NCBI RefSeq assembly: GCF_050613145.1
Contig: NZ_CP192507.1
Location: 2,728,001-2,792,000, forward strand
Reading direction: 5' to 3'
Source: Lysinibacillus_B sp050613145
Lineage (GTDB): Bacteria > Bacillota > Bacilli > Bacillales_A > Planococcaceae
Length of the DNA stretch: 64,000 nucleotides
The translations under genes and the position numbers were made by a program. The notes beneath the pieces are model-generated. The model had not been told where the DNA came from. It did not search any database and worked only from the letters and a program-made list of their open reading frames with translations. Below, piece by piece: positions 9,107 through 17,286 of this stretch. Within the stretch, counting starts at the first letter, position 1; every line of letters starts with the position of its first letter.

Positions 9107-9526
9107 TTAAATATAGAACATATAGCCTTCGTGGATTGTATTGTCCGTATACTCCGCTAAATCTTCTAGTGTTGTTGTATCTAATACATTTTTTACTGCA
9201 TCACGAATGCGTAACCATAACTCGCGCTGTGGTGCTTCCTCATTTTCAATGCCTTCAACTGGCTGAATCGGCCCTTCTAATACACGAACGACATCTGCTG
9301 CCGTAATTTCCGTAGGTGCATTCGCTAACATATAACCACCGTATGCACCACGCACACTTTTCACAAGTCCCGCATTACGAAGCGGCGATACTAATTGCTC
9401 TAAATACGCTTCTGATAATTCTTTTTCTGCTGCGATTTGACGTAATGGAATCGGTCCTTCTCCGTAATGTTTTGCTAATTCAATCATAATCGTTAACCCG
9501 TAACGACCCTTCGTCGAAATTTTCAT
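9107..9526 (-). CDS. cymR: Rrf2-family cysteine metabolism repressor CymR
   Basis: This 139-residue winged-helix protein begins 'MKISTKGRYGLTIM', the hallmark of the Rrf2 family, and matches CymR closely. In B. subtilis CymR with CysK represses cysteine and methionine uptake and synthesis genes. The protein contains no cysteine at all, so it cannot carry the iron-sulfur cluster of IscR or NsrR; this supports the CymR assignment. A gaggtg site precedes the ATG. It heads the cymR-yrvO-mnmA cluster. A promoter is expected in the roughly 80 bases upstream, where a TATACT hexamer is visible, but no matching -35 box was found. Confidence 0.93.
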   Translation of the reverse strand: MKISTKGRYGLTIMIELAKHYGEGPIPLRQIAAEKELSEAYLEQLVSPLRNAGLVKSVRGAYGGYMLANAPTEITAADVVRVLEGPIQPVEGIENEEAPQRELWLRIRDAVKNVLDTTTLEDLAEYTDNTIHEGYMFYI

Positions 9527-9798
9527 GTTAACACCTCTATTGTTCTAGTTCATCTATAGTTAAGTATAACACATATCCTTCTAATCCTAGTAAAAATACT
9601 CTATTATATGCATATACCAAGTGTACCTGCAAACAGTGGCCACGGAAAAACAGGCAAAAAAGCATATGTTATTCTAAAATTTTGTTTCAGTCGCAAAGTA
9701 AAGCTTTTCAACGACAAGTAAAGATGTGAACGGATAAATGGTTGCATGCTAAACTGAATGAAAATAGTGATATAGTTATTATTTTAAGAAATTAAATT
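9527..9798. other. AT-rich gap upstream of cymR
   Basis: This part of the 950-base gap before rarA is AT-rich and carries no credible open frame. The cymR promoter must lie in its first 80 bases. Nothing else was recognised. Confidence 0.4.
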
Positions 9799-10090
9799 CT
9801 TGTTATAATGAGCAAATCCTAAAACATATATTACCGTTCGAATAACCGTTACTTTCCGCTCCAGCACTTGCTTTCCACGGGCGAGCATCAAGCCTCCTCG
9901 TCGCTCATCCTTCGGTGCTCCTGTCGCTACGCTTTCGTCGCAAATAAATTTCCTGCGGGGTCTTGATTGTCTCGCTTTTCCCGTAGGAAGCTTTGCACCT
10001 GCCGTTTCACTTCCGGTGCAGAAAAACACTGCTCTGTAGCGAAAGGCGCATGCCGTCAGCTACACTCTCGTGCCTCTGCTACAAGCAACT
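9799..10090 (+). repeat. GC-rich modular palindromic repeat, copy 1
   Basis: This is much richer in GC than its surroundings and shares long blocks with the repeat at 30600-30890 (in the opposite orientation), including about 40 bases of AT-rich left flank. It also shares blocks with the repeats at 24808, 44341 and 55481. It contains a hairpin around 'GTGCA' arms (about 9994-10020) and a nested hairpin with outer arms TGTAGC/GCTACA (about 10035-10064). No transposase is present. An 81-codon minus-strand open frame here is a by-product of the repeat. Confidence 0.75.
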
Positions 10091-10240
10091 ATTGTTTCAT
10101 AAAATAATTGGTTACTCAAAATAACGAACGATTCTTATTGATGACAATAGAGAATAGGCAACGATACATGTAAACGGAAAAAAATTGATTTCTTTTAGCG
10201 AAGGTAACTACTTGTTTAGAATATTAAGAAGCACTCAACT

Positions 10241-10380
10241 TTGCCGTAGCGCGCCATAGCCACAGGAGCCAAGATTTTCTTTGCGACGAAAGCGTAAGCG
10301 TCAGGAGCAGGAATAGGAGCTAAAACAGGCCACGCCTGTTTTAGCTCCTGTGTAGGCTGTGGCAAAGCGCGGAGGCTATG
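10241..10380. repeat. Cluster of inverted repeats upstream of rarA
   Basis: A perfect 16-bp stem (10315-10330 with 10334-10349) with a 3-base loop sits at the centre. An alternative pairing joins 10254-10269 with 10344-10362. The segment 10280-10310 carries the 'TTTGCGACGAAAGCG' module found in the larger repeats. No T tail follows, so it is not a normal terminator. Confidence 0.7.
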
Positions 10381-10423
10381 TTGCATATCTTTTACTATTT
10401 AAGTGGTATTTTTAGGATGTATT

Positions 10424-10451
10424 TTTACTCATTACGAGTTCTTGTTATAAA
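10424..10451 (+). promoter_or_regulatory. Probable SigA promoter of rarA
   Basis: TTTACT (10424-10429) and TATAAA (10446-10451) are 16 bases apart, with a TG extended -10 element. The predicted start of transcription lies about 18 bases before the rarA ATG. Confidence 0.5.
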
Positions 10452-10475
10452 TCATGAAAGAAACGGAGTGATTTT

Positions 10476-11756
10476 ATGCATAATGAGCCTCTTGCTTACA
10501 AAATGCGACCACAAACCTTAGATGAAATTGTTGGTCAAAAACATATTATCGGTCCTAGTACACCGCTTTATACAATGATCCAAAAAGGGCATGTACCATC
10601 GATGCTCTTGTACGGTCCCCCTGGCATTGGAAAAACATCGATTGCCAATGCGATTGCTGGCACAAGTGCATTACCTTTTTTTGCTCTCAACGCCACACAT
10701 GCAGGAAAAAAAGATATCGAACAAATTGTTATGGAAGCACGTATGGCTGGGAAGGTACTGCTATTTTTAGACGAAATCCATCGCTTTAATAAATTACAGC
10801 AAGATACACTATTACCTCATGTTGAAAATGGTTCGATTGTGCTACTTGGTGCAACAACTGAAAACCCTTTTCACGATGTCAATCCGGCCATCCGTTCACG
10901 CTGCGGGGAAATCGTACAACTTACTCGCCTAACGACTAAAGATGTAACGGAACTGCTACATAATGCACTCGCTCATAAGGAACGCGGACTCGGTCAATAT
11001 AATATTGTGGCAACAGAAGAGCAAATCACACAGATCGCTCAAGCCTCAAATGGCGATGCCCGAAAAGCACTGACACTACTTGAATCTGTGTACTACGCTT
11101 CTGAAGAAAAAGACGGTGTTACAACACTTAGTGACACGGCTATTGAGGCACTTGCTAAACGAATTGGCGTATACGGAGATAAGGGCGGCTCACACTTTTA
11201 CAATTTACTCTCTGCACTGCAAAAGTCGGTTCGTGGTAGTGATGTCAATGCGGCCCTTTATTATTTAGCCCACTTACTCGAATCCGGTGATTTAGTCGCG
11301 GTTTGTAGAAGATTACTCGTGATGGCATATGAGGATATTGGTCTTGCTAACCCTGCTGTCGGCGCACATGTTACAGCAGCAACGGATGCCGCACAGCGCC
11401 TTGGGATGCCAGAAGCACGCATTCCACTTGCAACAGCCGTTGTCGAGATGTGCTTAAGCGATAAATCCAACTCCGCTTATAAAGCGCTCGATGCCGCTAT
11501 TCAGTCCGTACACGAAGGTAAAGTAGGAGATATCCCGAATCATTTAAAGGATGCCCATTATACTGGCGCCTCCTTACTTGGTCATACAGGCTACAAGTAT
11601 CCACACGATACACCAATCGGTACATTTGGCGGTTGGACCAATCAACAATATTTACCTGATCATTTAGTGGATACGGAGTTTTATCAACCTGTTATCGCTG
11701 GGGAGGAAAAACGTATGGCGGCCATTTATGAAAAGTTAAAATCATTTAAAAAATGA
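10476..11756 (+). CDS. rarA: Replication-associated recombination protein RarA (AAA ATPase)
   Basis: This 426-residue AAA ATPase belongs to the RarA/MgsA/WRNIP1 family, which acts on stalled replication forks. Walker A 'GPPGIGKTS' lies at about residues 46-54, Walker B 'LLFLDEIH' at about 93-100, and the sensor/arginine-finger region 'GATTENPFHDVNPAIRSRC' at about 126-144. The C-terminal tetramerisation domain is complete. An acggagtg site precedes the ATG at 10476. The gene is divergent from cymR, as yrvN is in B. subtilis, but here tcdA has been separated from it by about 5.5 kb of inserted genes. Confidence 0.95.
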   Translation: MHNEPLAYKMRPQTLDEIVGQKHIIGPSTPLYTMIQKGHVPSMLLYGPPGIGKTSIANAIAGTSALPFFALNATHAGKKDIEQIVMEARMAGKVLLFLDEIHRFNKLQQDTLLPHVENGSIVLLGATTENPFHDVNPAIRSRCGEIVQLTRLTTKDVTELLHNALAHKERGLGQYNIVATEEQITQIAQASNGDARKALTLLESVYYASEEKDGVTTLSDTAIEALAKRIGVYGDKGGSHFYNLLSALQKSVRGSDVNAALYYLAHLLESGDLVAVCRRLLVMAYEDIGLANPAVGAHVTAATDAAQRLGMPEARIPLATAVVEMCLSDKSNSAYKALDAAIQSVHEGKVGDIPNHLKDAHYTGASLLGHTGYKYPHDTPIGTFGGWTNQQYLPDHLVDTEFYQPVIAGEEKRMAAIYEKLKSFKK

Positions 11757-11787
11757 GAAGCTCAGCAATTGAGCTCCTCATTTTTTA
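11750..11787. terminator. Bidirectional terminator between rarA and the chemoreceptor gene
   Basis: An inverted repeat centred near 11768 with AGCTC/GAGCT inner arms and AAATGAG/CTCATTT outer arms has T-rich tails on both strands. Its right arm overlaps the last codons of the minus-strand gene. Confidence 0.75.
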
Positions 11788-13952
11788 ATATGGAATTTCG
11801 AAACGGCCTGTGCAAGTGTCCCAATCACAAGCGAGCTTCGTTCTGTATCGTAACGTGCTTGCTGTGTTAAATCACTCATTGTTTTCATTGCATCCTCCAC
11901 AGCCCCTACTACACGCACATTTTGCTCACTGCTTGCGGCAATGTTTTGCATAATATCCCGCATTTCATCTGTGCCATTTGCCCGTCCATTCGTCCCTGCT
12001 GTCATCGCATATAATACCTCTTTGACCACTTGAATATATTGCGCTCCCTGCTCTACCTCATCACTGTTTGTTCGAATGGCTTGTTCAATGAGTGTCGAAC
12101 TATTTTCAATCAATTTTAATGTTTCGTCGATTTCTTCTGTTGCTGTTTTCGTTTGATTTGCTAGCTTTCGAATTTCATCTGCTACAACCGCAAACCCTTT
12201 GCCGTGTTCCCCTGCCCGTGCTGCTTCAATCGATGCATTTAGTGCAAGTAAATTTGTTTGTTCTGCAATCGCATTAATCGAAATAACTACTTTACTAATG
12301 CTGGCAGATGAATCTGTAAATGTAGATGTTAAAGCAATCGTATTTTTTACTTTTTGTACGATGTCATTCATTTTATTGTTAATGCCGTCTACTTGTTGTT
12401 GTGCTTCGGTTAATTGTTCAACGGAGGCCGCCTCCATTTCATCCATCGTCACCGAAATTTGATCAATGGTTGTCATAGCTTCTCGTACATCTTGTAATTG
12501 TCTTTCAATGGCACTGAGCATTTCATCCATTTGATTCATCACATGCATAGCGTGCGATTCAACATTTGACGTACGTTCCCGCAGTTGCTGATTCGTTCGC
12601 TGCACATCACTAGATGAGATTTGCACTTTTGCCATTAAACTTGCTTGCGTATCAACAAAATTATTCACCCAACGCCCCATCTCACCTGTTTCATCATTGG
12701 ATAGCATATTGTTATCCATGCGAATTGTTAAATCGCCTTCACCTTCTGCAATTTTTTGAATCATATGTGTTACACGATTAATGCGTTCAGTAATGGGTTT
12801 AATCTGATGATTCATAAAGTAATATGTGCTACCTAATCCGTATAGTAAATTAATCCCTAGCACAGCTAGTGGCGGAATAAATTGAAATGCCGTTAACAAT
12901 TGAAATAGTAAAATATTTATCATCATGAATACAGTAAAGCTAGTACCTAATCGAAGACCGATGGAACGTGTGCGGTATACTTCCTCTAAATCTGCCTCGC
13001 ACATCATCCCCCATACATCAGGACTATGTGGCAATTGAAATGTAACCCCTTTACCGATGACCGGAATATGACGGTAATCTGAATAGCCTGGAAACGCGAC
13101 AAATAAATTGGCGCCATTTTTAATCGTATTCGCTACACCCGGATGTAATTGTTTGGTTGCGGGGTCTGTGAAGCGAATTTCAAATTCTGTATGACGCTTT
13201 ATTTTGACGACTCCCCATTCTTTTGTATGGACACCCGCTTTTAAATTTTCCCCAAGTGTAAATGTTTCATCTTCAAAACGACTGCGAGAAAGAGCAATTC
13301 CTTCTTGAATGGCAGGATCTAAATTTGATTTTGTCATAAAGAGATAATTATCACCCGAGTCTGGATAAATATGACCTGCCTCACGCTGAATTAAATCTGA
13401 TATGACATCATTTGGCACACGGGCTGCCAGTATATAAGCTAGTTGTTGATGTTTAAAGATTGGTTGTAGAAATAGGAGTGTCACTTCATCGTGAAATTTT
13501 GAACTGCGAGGACCGATATGCAATGTTAGTGCATCGATAAACGGACCATATAAAAGCGGTTTTCCAGTTTGCCATACCGTTTGAATCGCTTTATGGTAAA
13601 CAGGCGTAGCAGCCGTATTGTAGCATTTGCCAATATGCTCAGGATAGCTCGAAGCAACCACTTCACTATCGCGATTAATTAAAAAAAGCTCCGTAAAATA
13701 CGAACTTCGATTTTTAGACTGTATTAAAAAAGAAGCTAGTTGTTCCGGGTATTCATCATAGCGAGTAATTTCTTCCGCGCGTGAATCAAGCGATACCCAT
13801 CGATCCATTGTCCAAGAATCCAATAAGCGAACACGCGTTTCTGCGATACTTTCAAAAATCTCCTCTTTTGTCGCTTTTGTCTGTTTATTTAATGTATATG
13901 ACCACCAAAGTGGTAAGCCTTCTTTAAAATCTAACCATCCAAATAGGCCCAT
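11778..13952 (-). CDS. Methyl-accepting chemotaxis protein with N-terminal sensor lacking a first TM helix
   Basis: This 724-residue chemoreceptor signals to CheA/CheW. The signalling hairpin tip 'NLLALNASIEAARAGEHGKG' lies at about residues 565-585, and a HAMP-like linker follows the membrane segment near 380-440. The only clear membrane helices form a pair at about residues 332-380. The first 330 residues look like a Cache/PDC-type sensor ('LFLINRDSEVVASSYPEHIG', about 88-107), but no signal anchor precedes them. The sensor may therefore be cytoplasmic, as in Aer-type receptors. The ATG at 13952 has a strong ggaggggg site, and a good SigA promoter lies upstream. The ligand is unknown. Confidence 0.9.
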   Translation of the reverse strand: MGLFGWLDFKEGLPLWWSYTLNKQTKATKEEIFESIAETRVRLLDSWTMDRWVSLDSRAEEITRYDEYPEQLASFLIQSKNRSSYFTELFLINRDSEVVASSYPEHIGKCYNTAATPVYHKAIQTVWQTGKPLLYGPFIDALTLHIGPRSSKFHDEVTLLFLQPIFKHQQLAYILAARVPNDVISDLIQREAGHIYPDSGDNYLFMTKSNLDPAIQEGIALSRSRFEDETFTLGENLKAGVHTKEWGVVKIKRHTEFEIRFTDPATKQLHPGVANTIKNGANLFVAFPGYSDYRHIPVIGKGVTFQLPHSPDVWGMMCEADLEEVYRTRSIGLRLGTSFTVFMMINILLFQLLTAFQFIPPLAVLGINLLYGLGSTYYFMNHQIKPITERINRVTHMIQKIAEGEGDLTIRMDNNMLSNDETGEMGRWVNNFVDTQASLMAKVQISSSDVQRTNQQLRERTSNVESHAMHVMNQMDEMLSAIERQLQDVREAMTTIDQISVTMDEMEAASVEQLTEAQQQVDGINNKMNDIVQKVKNTIALTSTFTDSSASISKVVISINAIAEQTNLLALNASIEAARAGEHGKGFAVVADEIRKLANQTKTATEEIDETLKLIENSSTLIEQAIRTNSDEVEQGAQYIQVVKEVLYAMTAGTNGRANGTDEMRDIMQNIAASSEQNVRVVGAVEDAMKTMSDLTQQARYDTERSSLVIGTLAQAVSKFHIKK

Positions 13953-14007
13953 AGAAACTCCCCCTCCTACCTAATTCAATACAACTTTTCACACATGTAT
14001 AATGTAA

Positions 14008-14036
14008 ATTGTAGGCAACATATACAACGTTTTCAA
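14008..14036 (-). promoter_or_regulatory. Probable SigA promoter of the chemoreceptor gene
   Basis: On the minus strand TTGAAA (14031-14036) and TACAAT (14008-14013) are separated by 17 bases. No SigD-type motility promoter was seen. The rest of the gap to 14231 is AT-rich and shows nothing else. Confidence 0.6.
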
Positions 14037-14231
14037 TGTTAAACATCGTGATGTAATGTACTTAGGATAAGGGATTCAGGCCATTTTCACTTGTCATAAT
14101 TCACTCAAATAAAAATAAAATTTTTTTTCTTCTTAACATCTATATGGGACATAAATTCTCTTAATAATAAACGCTTTAAGTATTGCTTTTTCCATTAACA
14201 ATCAAAGATCTAAATAAGCAAACTATATTTT

Positions 14232-14268
14232 TCTAAAATAAAAACTGTCCATTCAATGAGGACAGTTT
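14232..14268 (-). terminator. Terminator of the 14280-14777 gene
   Basis: A 9-bp stem (14242-14250 with 14260-14268) is followed on the minus strand by a T-rich tail, 11 bases after the stop codon. Confidence 0.8.
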
Positions 14269-14279
14269 AAAATATATTA

Positions 14280-14777
14280 TTATAGCGTTTTTATATAATC
14301 ATAAAAGTTTTGTAAGCATTCTGTTAATGGATACGAAACCTTTTCGACTGCGTGGTTACCATTAGAAATTTGCTGCAAGCTTTTGTTAATTTCTTCAAAC
14401 AGCTCTTCGTTTTCTTCAAATTGCTTATTCGGTAAAATCTTTGCGGCTACTTCATAAGCTCTTGTAATATCGCTTCGAGTTGCTTCATCTAAATCTGATA
14501 CAATATGTTGTTTAGCGAGGCTGTTAAAGTATACTAAACGGGCTGATATATCCATAAACAACACCCAGTACGGGCTACTGTTTGGTATAGCACCATCATT
14601 GCTATCTACATGTACTTCAAAATACTCCCTTACTTGTGAATAGAGCGTGTACAGGTTTTCCTTTGCTTTTCCCCAATTTTGCGTCGTATCTACATAATCA
14701 AAAACTGTACGATCTAGCTTTTCCTGTAAATCCGCTAAGTTTAAAATCTTATTTGTTACTTGAATACTCATCACCAT
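14280..14777 (-). CDS. Unrecognised soluble protein
   Basis: I do not recognise this 165-residue protein. It is predicted soluble and mostly helical, with acidic stretches such as 'EENEELFEEINKSLQQIS' near residue 130, and has no signal peptide or membrane helix. A longer frame begins at 14825, but the ATG at 14777 follows an agggggaa site at good spacing, so it is preferred; another ATG lies two codons on. It has its own terminator and is flanked by a chemoreceptor gene and a structured repeat, in a block absent from the corresponding B. subtilis locus. It may be an accessory gene. Confidence 0.7.
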   Translation of the reverse strand: MVMSIQVTNKILNLADLQEKLDRTVFDYVDTTQNWGKAKENLYTLYSQVREYFEVHVDSNDGAIPNSSPYWVLFMDISARLVYFNSLAKQHIVSDLDEATRSDITRAYEVAAKILPNKQFEENEELFEEINKSLQQISNGNHAVEKVSYPLTECLQNFYDYIKTL

Positions 14778-14920
14778 TCTCTTTCCCCCTTCAAATCCCC
14801 CTAAGTATACGTTTCGTACACACAATTAACTATATCAAAAAAAAATTCAAGATAATTCAAAAATTATAATTAACAGAAAAAATGCGATATTTGTGTGAAA
14901 TTTTGTATAAAGTGAAACTT

Positions 14921-15090
14921 CAATCAGTGGGGGCTTTTCATCCCCACTGATTGTTAGTCTTCACCAATCGGGCTTTTACGGGCAGTTACTCCGCCACCTA
15001 CGCTTCTCGATTTTCTTAACCCTTAAGATGGATATATTGTACCTGCTGCTTCGCTTTCTGTATAGGTAAATTACTGCCCGTTAATGCGGG
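14921..15090 (-). repeat. Structured intergenic element
   Basis: On the minus strand this stretch has three nested features: a small CCCG/CGGG hairpin (15081-15090 side), a long-range stem CGGGCAGT with ACTGCCCG (14979-14986 with 15073-15080), and a strong 12-bp hairpin (14921-14932 with 14942-14953). No open frame crosses it. I recall very similar intergenic sequence from the Bacillus cereus group, but cannot verify this here. It could be a small mobile repeat or a structured RNA. Confidence 0.6.
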
Positions 15091-15145
15091 ATAAATGAAA
15101 GGATGACAGTTATCCTTATATTCAGAACGTTTGTCTTAGGAATAT

Positions 15146-15559
15146 TTAGACATGCTCTGCTAGCCTATAAACATACTTTGGATATAGCTTCGCCTCGATT
15201 AATGACTGCTCACTTTTGTCTACCAAATCAGCTATTCTTACTACCGTAATGTCCTGCCCGCTAAAGCATTTGACCGATTTGTTTGAGCTGTAAAATTGCC
15301 ACGTCAAACTACTAATCCATTCATTCATATTAGATTTTCTTTTTTCTACAAAAAAATACTTTTGCTTCAATACTTCTGCAAGCTGAAAGAAGCCTTCACT
15401 TAGCTCGTAATTTTTCTGTTTTAAATTATAGGTCGGTTCTACTACATAGTTCGTGTCATATATATGTACAACGTCTAAAACCTCATCTAGCGCAATTTCA
15501 ACCGAACAAACTTCATCTAGTAAATTTAACCCTTTATATTCCATCTCGCTCAATTGCAC
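15146..15559 (-). CDS. Unrecognised small protein
   Basis: I do not recognise this 137-residue protein. It shows no signal peptide or membrane segment and has a mixed alpha/beta composition with many aromatic residues ('WQFYSSNKSVKCF', about 91-103). The longest frame starts at a GTG (15559) with a weak ggtagg site 5-6 bases upstream; the in-frame ATG five codons later has no better site. It lies between the structured element and a divergently oriented chemoreceptor gene, in the accessory block between rarA and tcdA. No function can be given. Confidence 0.6.
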   Translation of the reverse strand: MQLSEMEYKGLNLLDEVCSVEIALDEVLDVVHIYDTNYVVEPTYNLKQKNYELSEGFFQLAEVLKQKYFFVEKRKSNMNEWISSLTWQFYSSNKSVKCFSGQDITVVRIADLVDKSEQSLIEAKLYPKYVYRLAEHV

Positions 15560-15740
15560 TTTTTACCTACCCCACTCGTTCAATAAAATTATTTTCCTGA
15601 TGATAATATCCTATTATATCATGCGAATTTTAGCGAACAATTTTCCGTGACAAGCGAAGAAATTTAATATATAAAAGAGAAAATATAGCAAATTATTATT
15701 TCATTAAACTATTAAGAAAAAATAACAGGGGGAATTCATC

Positions 15741-17204
15741 ATGGAAGCGAAAATATTACATGGGAAAGATTTAATAGAGAAAAATACTATATTAATGCTT
15801 GTATATGGATTAGCCGCCAATTTAGGTGCCATTGCTCAACTCATCCTTGGTCGTCCGATTGGTATTGCTTTATCTTTATTTATTCCTGCACTCATTACTT
15901 TAGGGATTTACTTTTTACAACGGAAAGTTGAAAAGATACGCTCCCTTTTCCCTTTTGTAGTATGTATGGCTGGGACCGTTACAACATACGGAGCAATTGT
16001 TACAAATCATGTAACACTCGCTACAATCGTACTTAGCTTCTTCGTGCTAATTATCAGTACTATACACGGAAAATATTCTGTACTTGCTGCAGGCTATATT
16101 GGTTCCACAATCGGTTTAATTTTCAACTTCACGCTTGATACAAAAGGATTTGCGGTAGACCCGGCGAATGTATTTGTAACGCAAGCATTAATGACACTCG
16201 CCATCGCACTTCAAGTACGACAAAGTAAACGTCTATTTCACAATATTGAAGAACTCATGATTGATGCACATGAGAAAGCTCAGAAAGAAGAAGAACTCCA
16301 TACTCACCTTGATGCTGCTGTGCAAACGATGACAGCGAAGCTAGAGCTCATTACTGAAGGTACAAATACCGCCTGTATTGCACAGCAAAATATGATGAAT
16401 GCCGTTCAAGAAGTGAGTATTGGTGCTCATCGTCAAACGGAACATGTCCAAGAAATTGTGCAAAATACACAAGCCACAACAAATGAAATTGAACAAATGG
16501 TAGACCAGCTAGAGCAAATTGTGGAGGAAGCAGAAGGGGCAAGTACCAATGCATCAAATGGTGCAAAAGCAATGCATACTATGAAGCATGAAATGGATGC
16601 ATTTACAGCATTTTTCAATCAACTGCATTCCACTTTTATTGCGCTTTCAAGTACGATTAACGAAACGAATCACTTTGCTACGGATATCAAAAAAATAACG
16701 GAACAAACAAACCTGCTTGCACTAAATGCTTCCATTGAAGCAGCACGTGCTGGGGAACACGGGAAAGGCTTTGCCGTTGTAGCAGAAGAAATTCGGAAAT
16801 TAGCACAAATGACAGCCCAAACACTCATTAAAATTGACAACAATTTAAATAATGTAAATAGCTATAATCAAGATGCATTGGAAAAACTGCAAAATGGGTT
16901 AGATCAGATTACTATGCAAGTAACCGTCACAGATGAAGTCAATCGTACATTTAGTGAGTTATTTCATTCCATGAAAAAATTACAACTTGATTTAGAGAAA
17001 TTCTCTAAAGCGACAACAGAAATTGAAGTAAATAGTAAATCAATTCAAATGAGCACAAATGAGTTTGCAGCCATTATTGAAGAAAGCTCACAAGCTGTAG
17101 ATCAACTAAGCACGATGCTACAAAAAGTCAATGATGAACAACAAATCATCACCAAAAATATCGAAGAAACTTACCATAATGCTTTAAGTATTACAGGAAA
17201 TTAA
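15741..17204 (+). CDS. Membrane-anchored methyl-accepting chemotaxis protein without HAMP
   Basis: This 487-residue chemoreceptor has about five or six hydrophobic helices in residues 15-155, followed directly by a coiled-coil signalling domain with the tip 'NLLALNASIEAARAGEHGKG' (about 325-344). No extracellular Cache-type ligand domain and no HAMP domain are evident, so the membrane bundle itself may be the sensor. A cagggggaa site precedes the ATG. It is the only plus-strand gene of the rarA-tcdA insertion, together with a second receptor of different architecture 1.8 kb away. Stimulus unknown. Confidence 0.88.
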   Translation: MEAKILHGKDLIEKNTILMLVYGLAANLGAIAQLILGRPIGIALSLFIPALITLGIYFLQRKVEKIRSLFPFVVCMAGTVTTYGAIVTNHVTLATIVLSFFVLIISTIHGKYSVLAAGYIGSTIGLIFNFTLDTKGFAVDPANVFVTQALMTLAIALQVRQSKRLFHNIEELMIDAHEKAQKEEELHTHLDAAVQTMTAKLELITEGTNTACIAQQNMMNAVQEVSIGAHRQTEHVQEIVQNTQATTNEIEQMVDQLEQIVEEAEGASTNASNGAKAMHTMKHEMDAFTAFFNQLHSTFIALSSTINETNHFATDIKKITEQTNLLALNASIEAARAGEHGKGFAVVAEEIRKLAQMTAQTLIKIDNNLNNVNSYNQDALEKLQNGLDQITMQVTVTDEVNRTFSELFHSMKKLQLDLEKFSKATTEIEVNSKSIQMSTNEFAAIIEESSQAVDQLSTMLQKVNDEQQIITKNIEETYHNALSITGN

Positions 17205-17206
17205 CG

Positions 17207-17241
17207 AAAAAGTAGCGATTTGACTCATGCAAATCGCTACA
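17207..17241. terminator. Terminator between chemoreceptor and tcdA
   Basis: An 11-bp stem (17212-17222 with 17230-17240) encloses a 7-base loop. The minus-strand tail has five T residues, so it mainly terminates tcdA; it can also serve the convergent chemoreceptor gene. Confidence 0.75.
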
Positions 17242-17286
17242 TCTATTTCATAAAAATTTTAACTAAGCAAAGCTTTTGAAACAGTG

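Noticed and set aside
9784..10029. Minus-strand 81-codon frame, similar to a frame at 30742-30993
   Set aside because: The two frames resemble each other only because the underlying repeats do; neither has a ribosome binding site, and the other repeat copies do not keep the frame.
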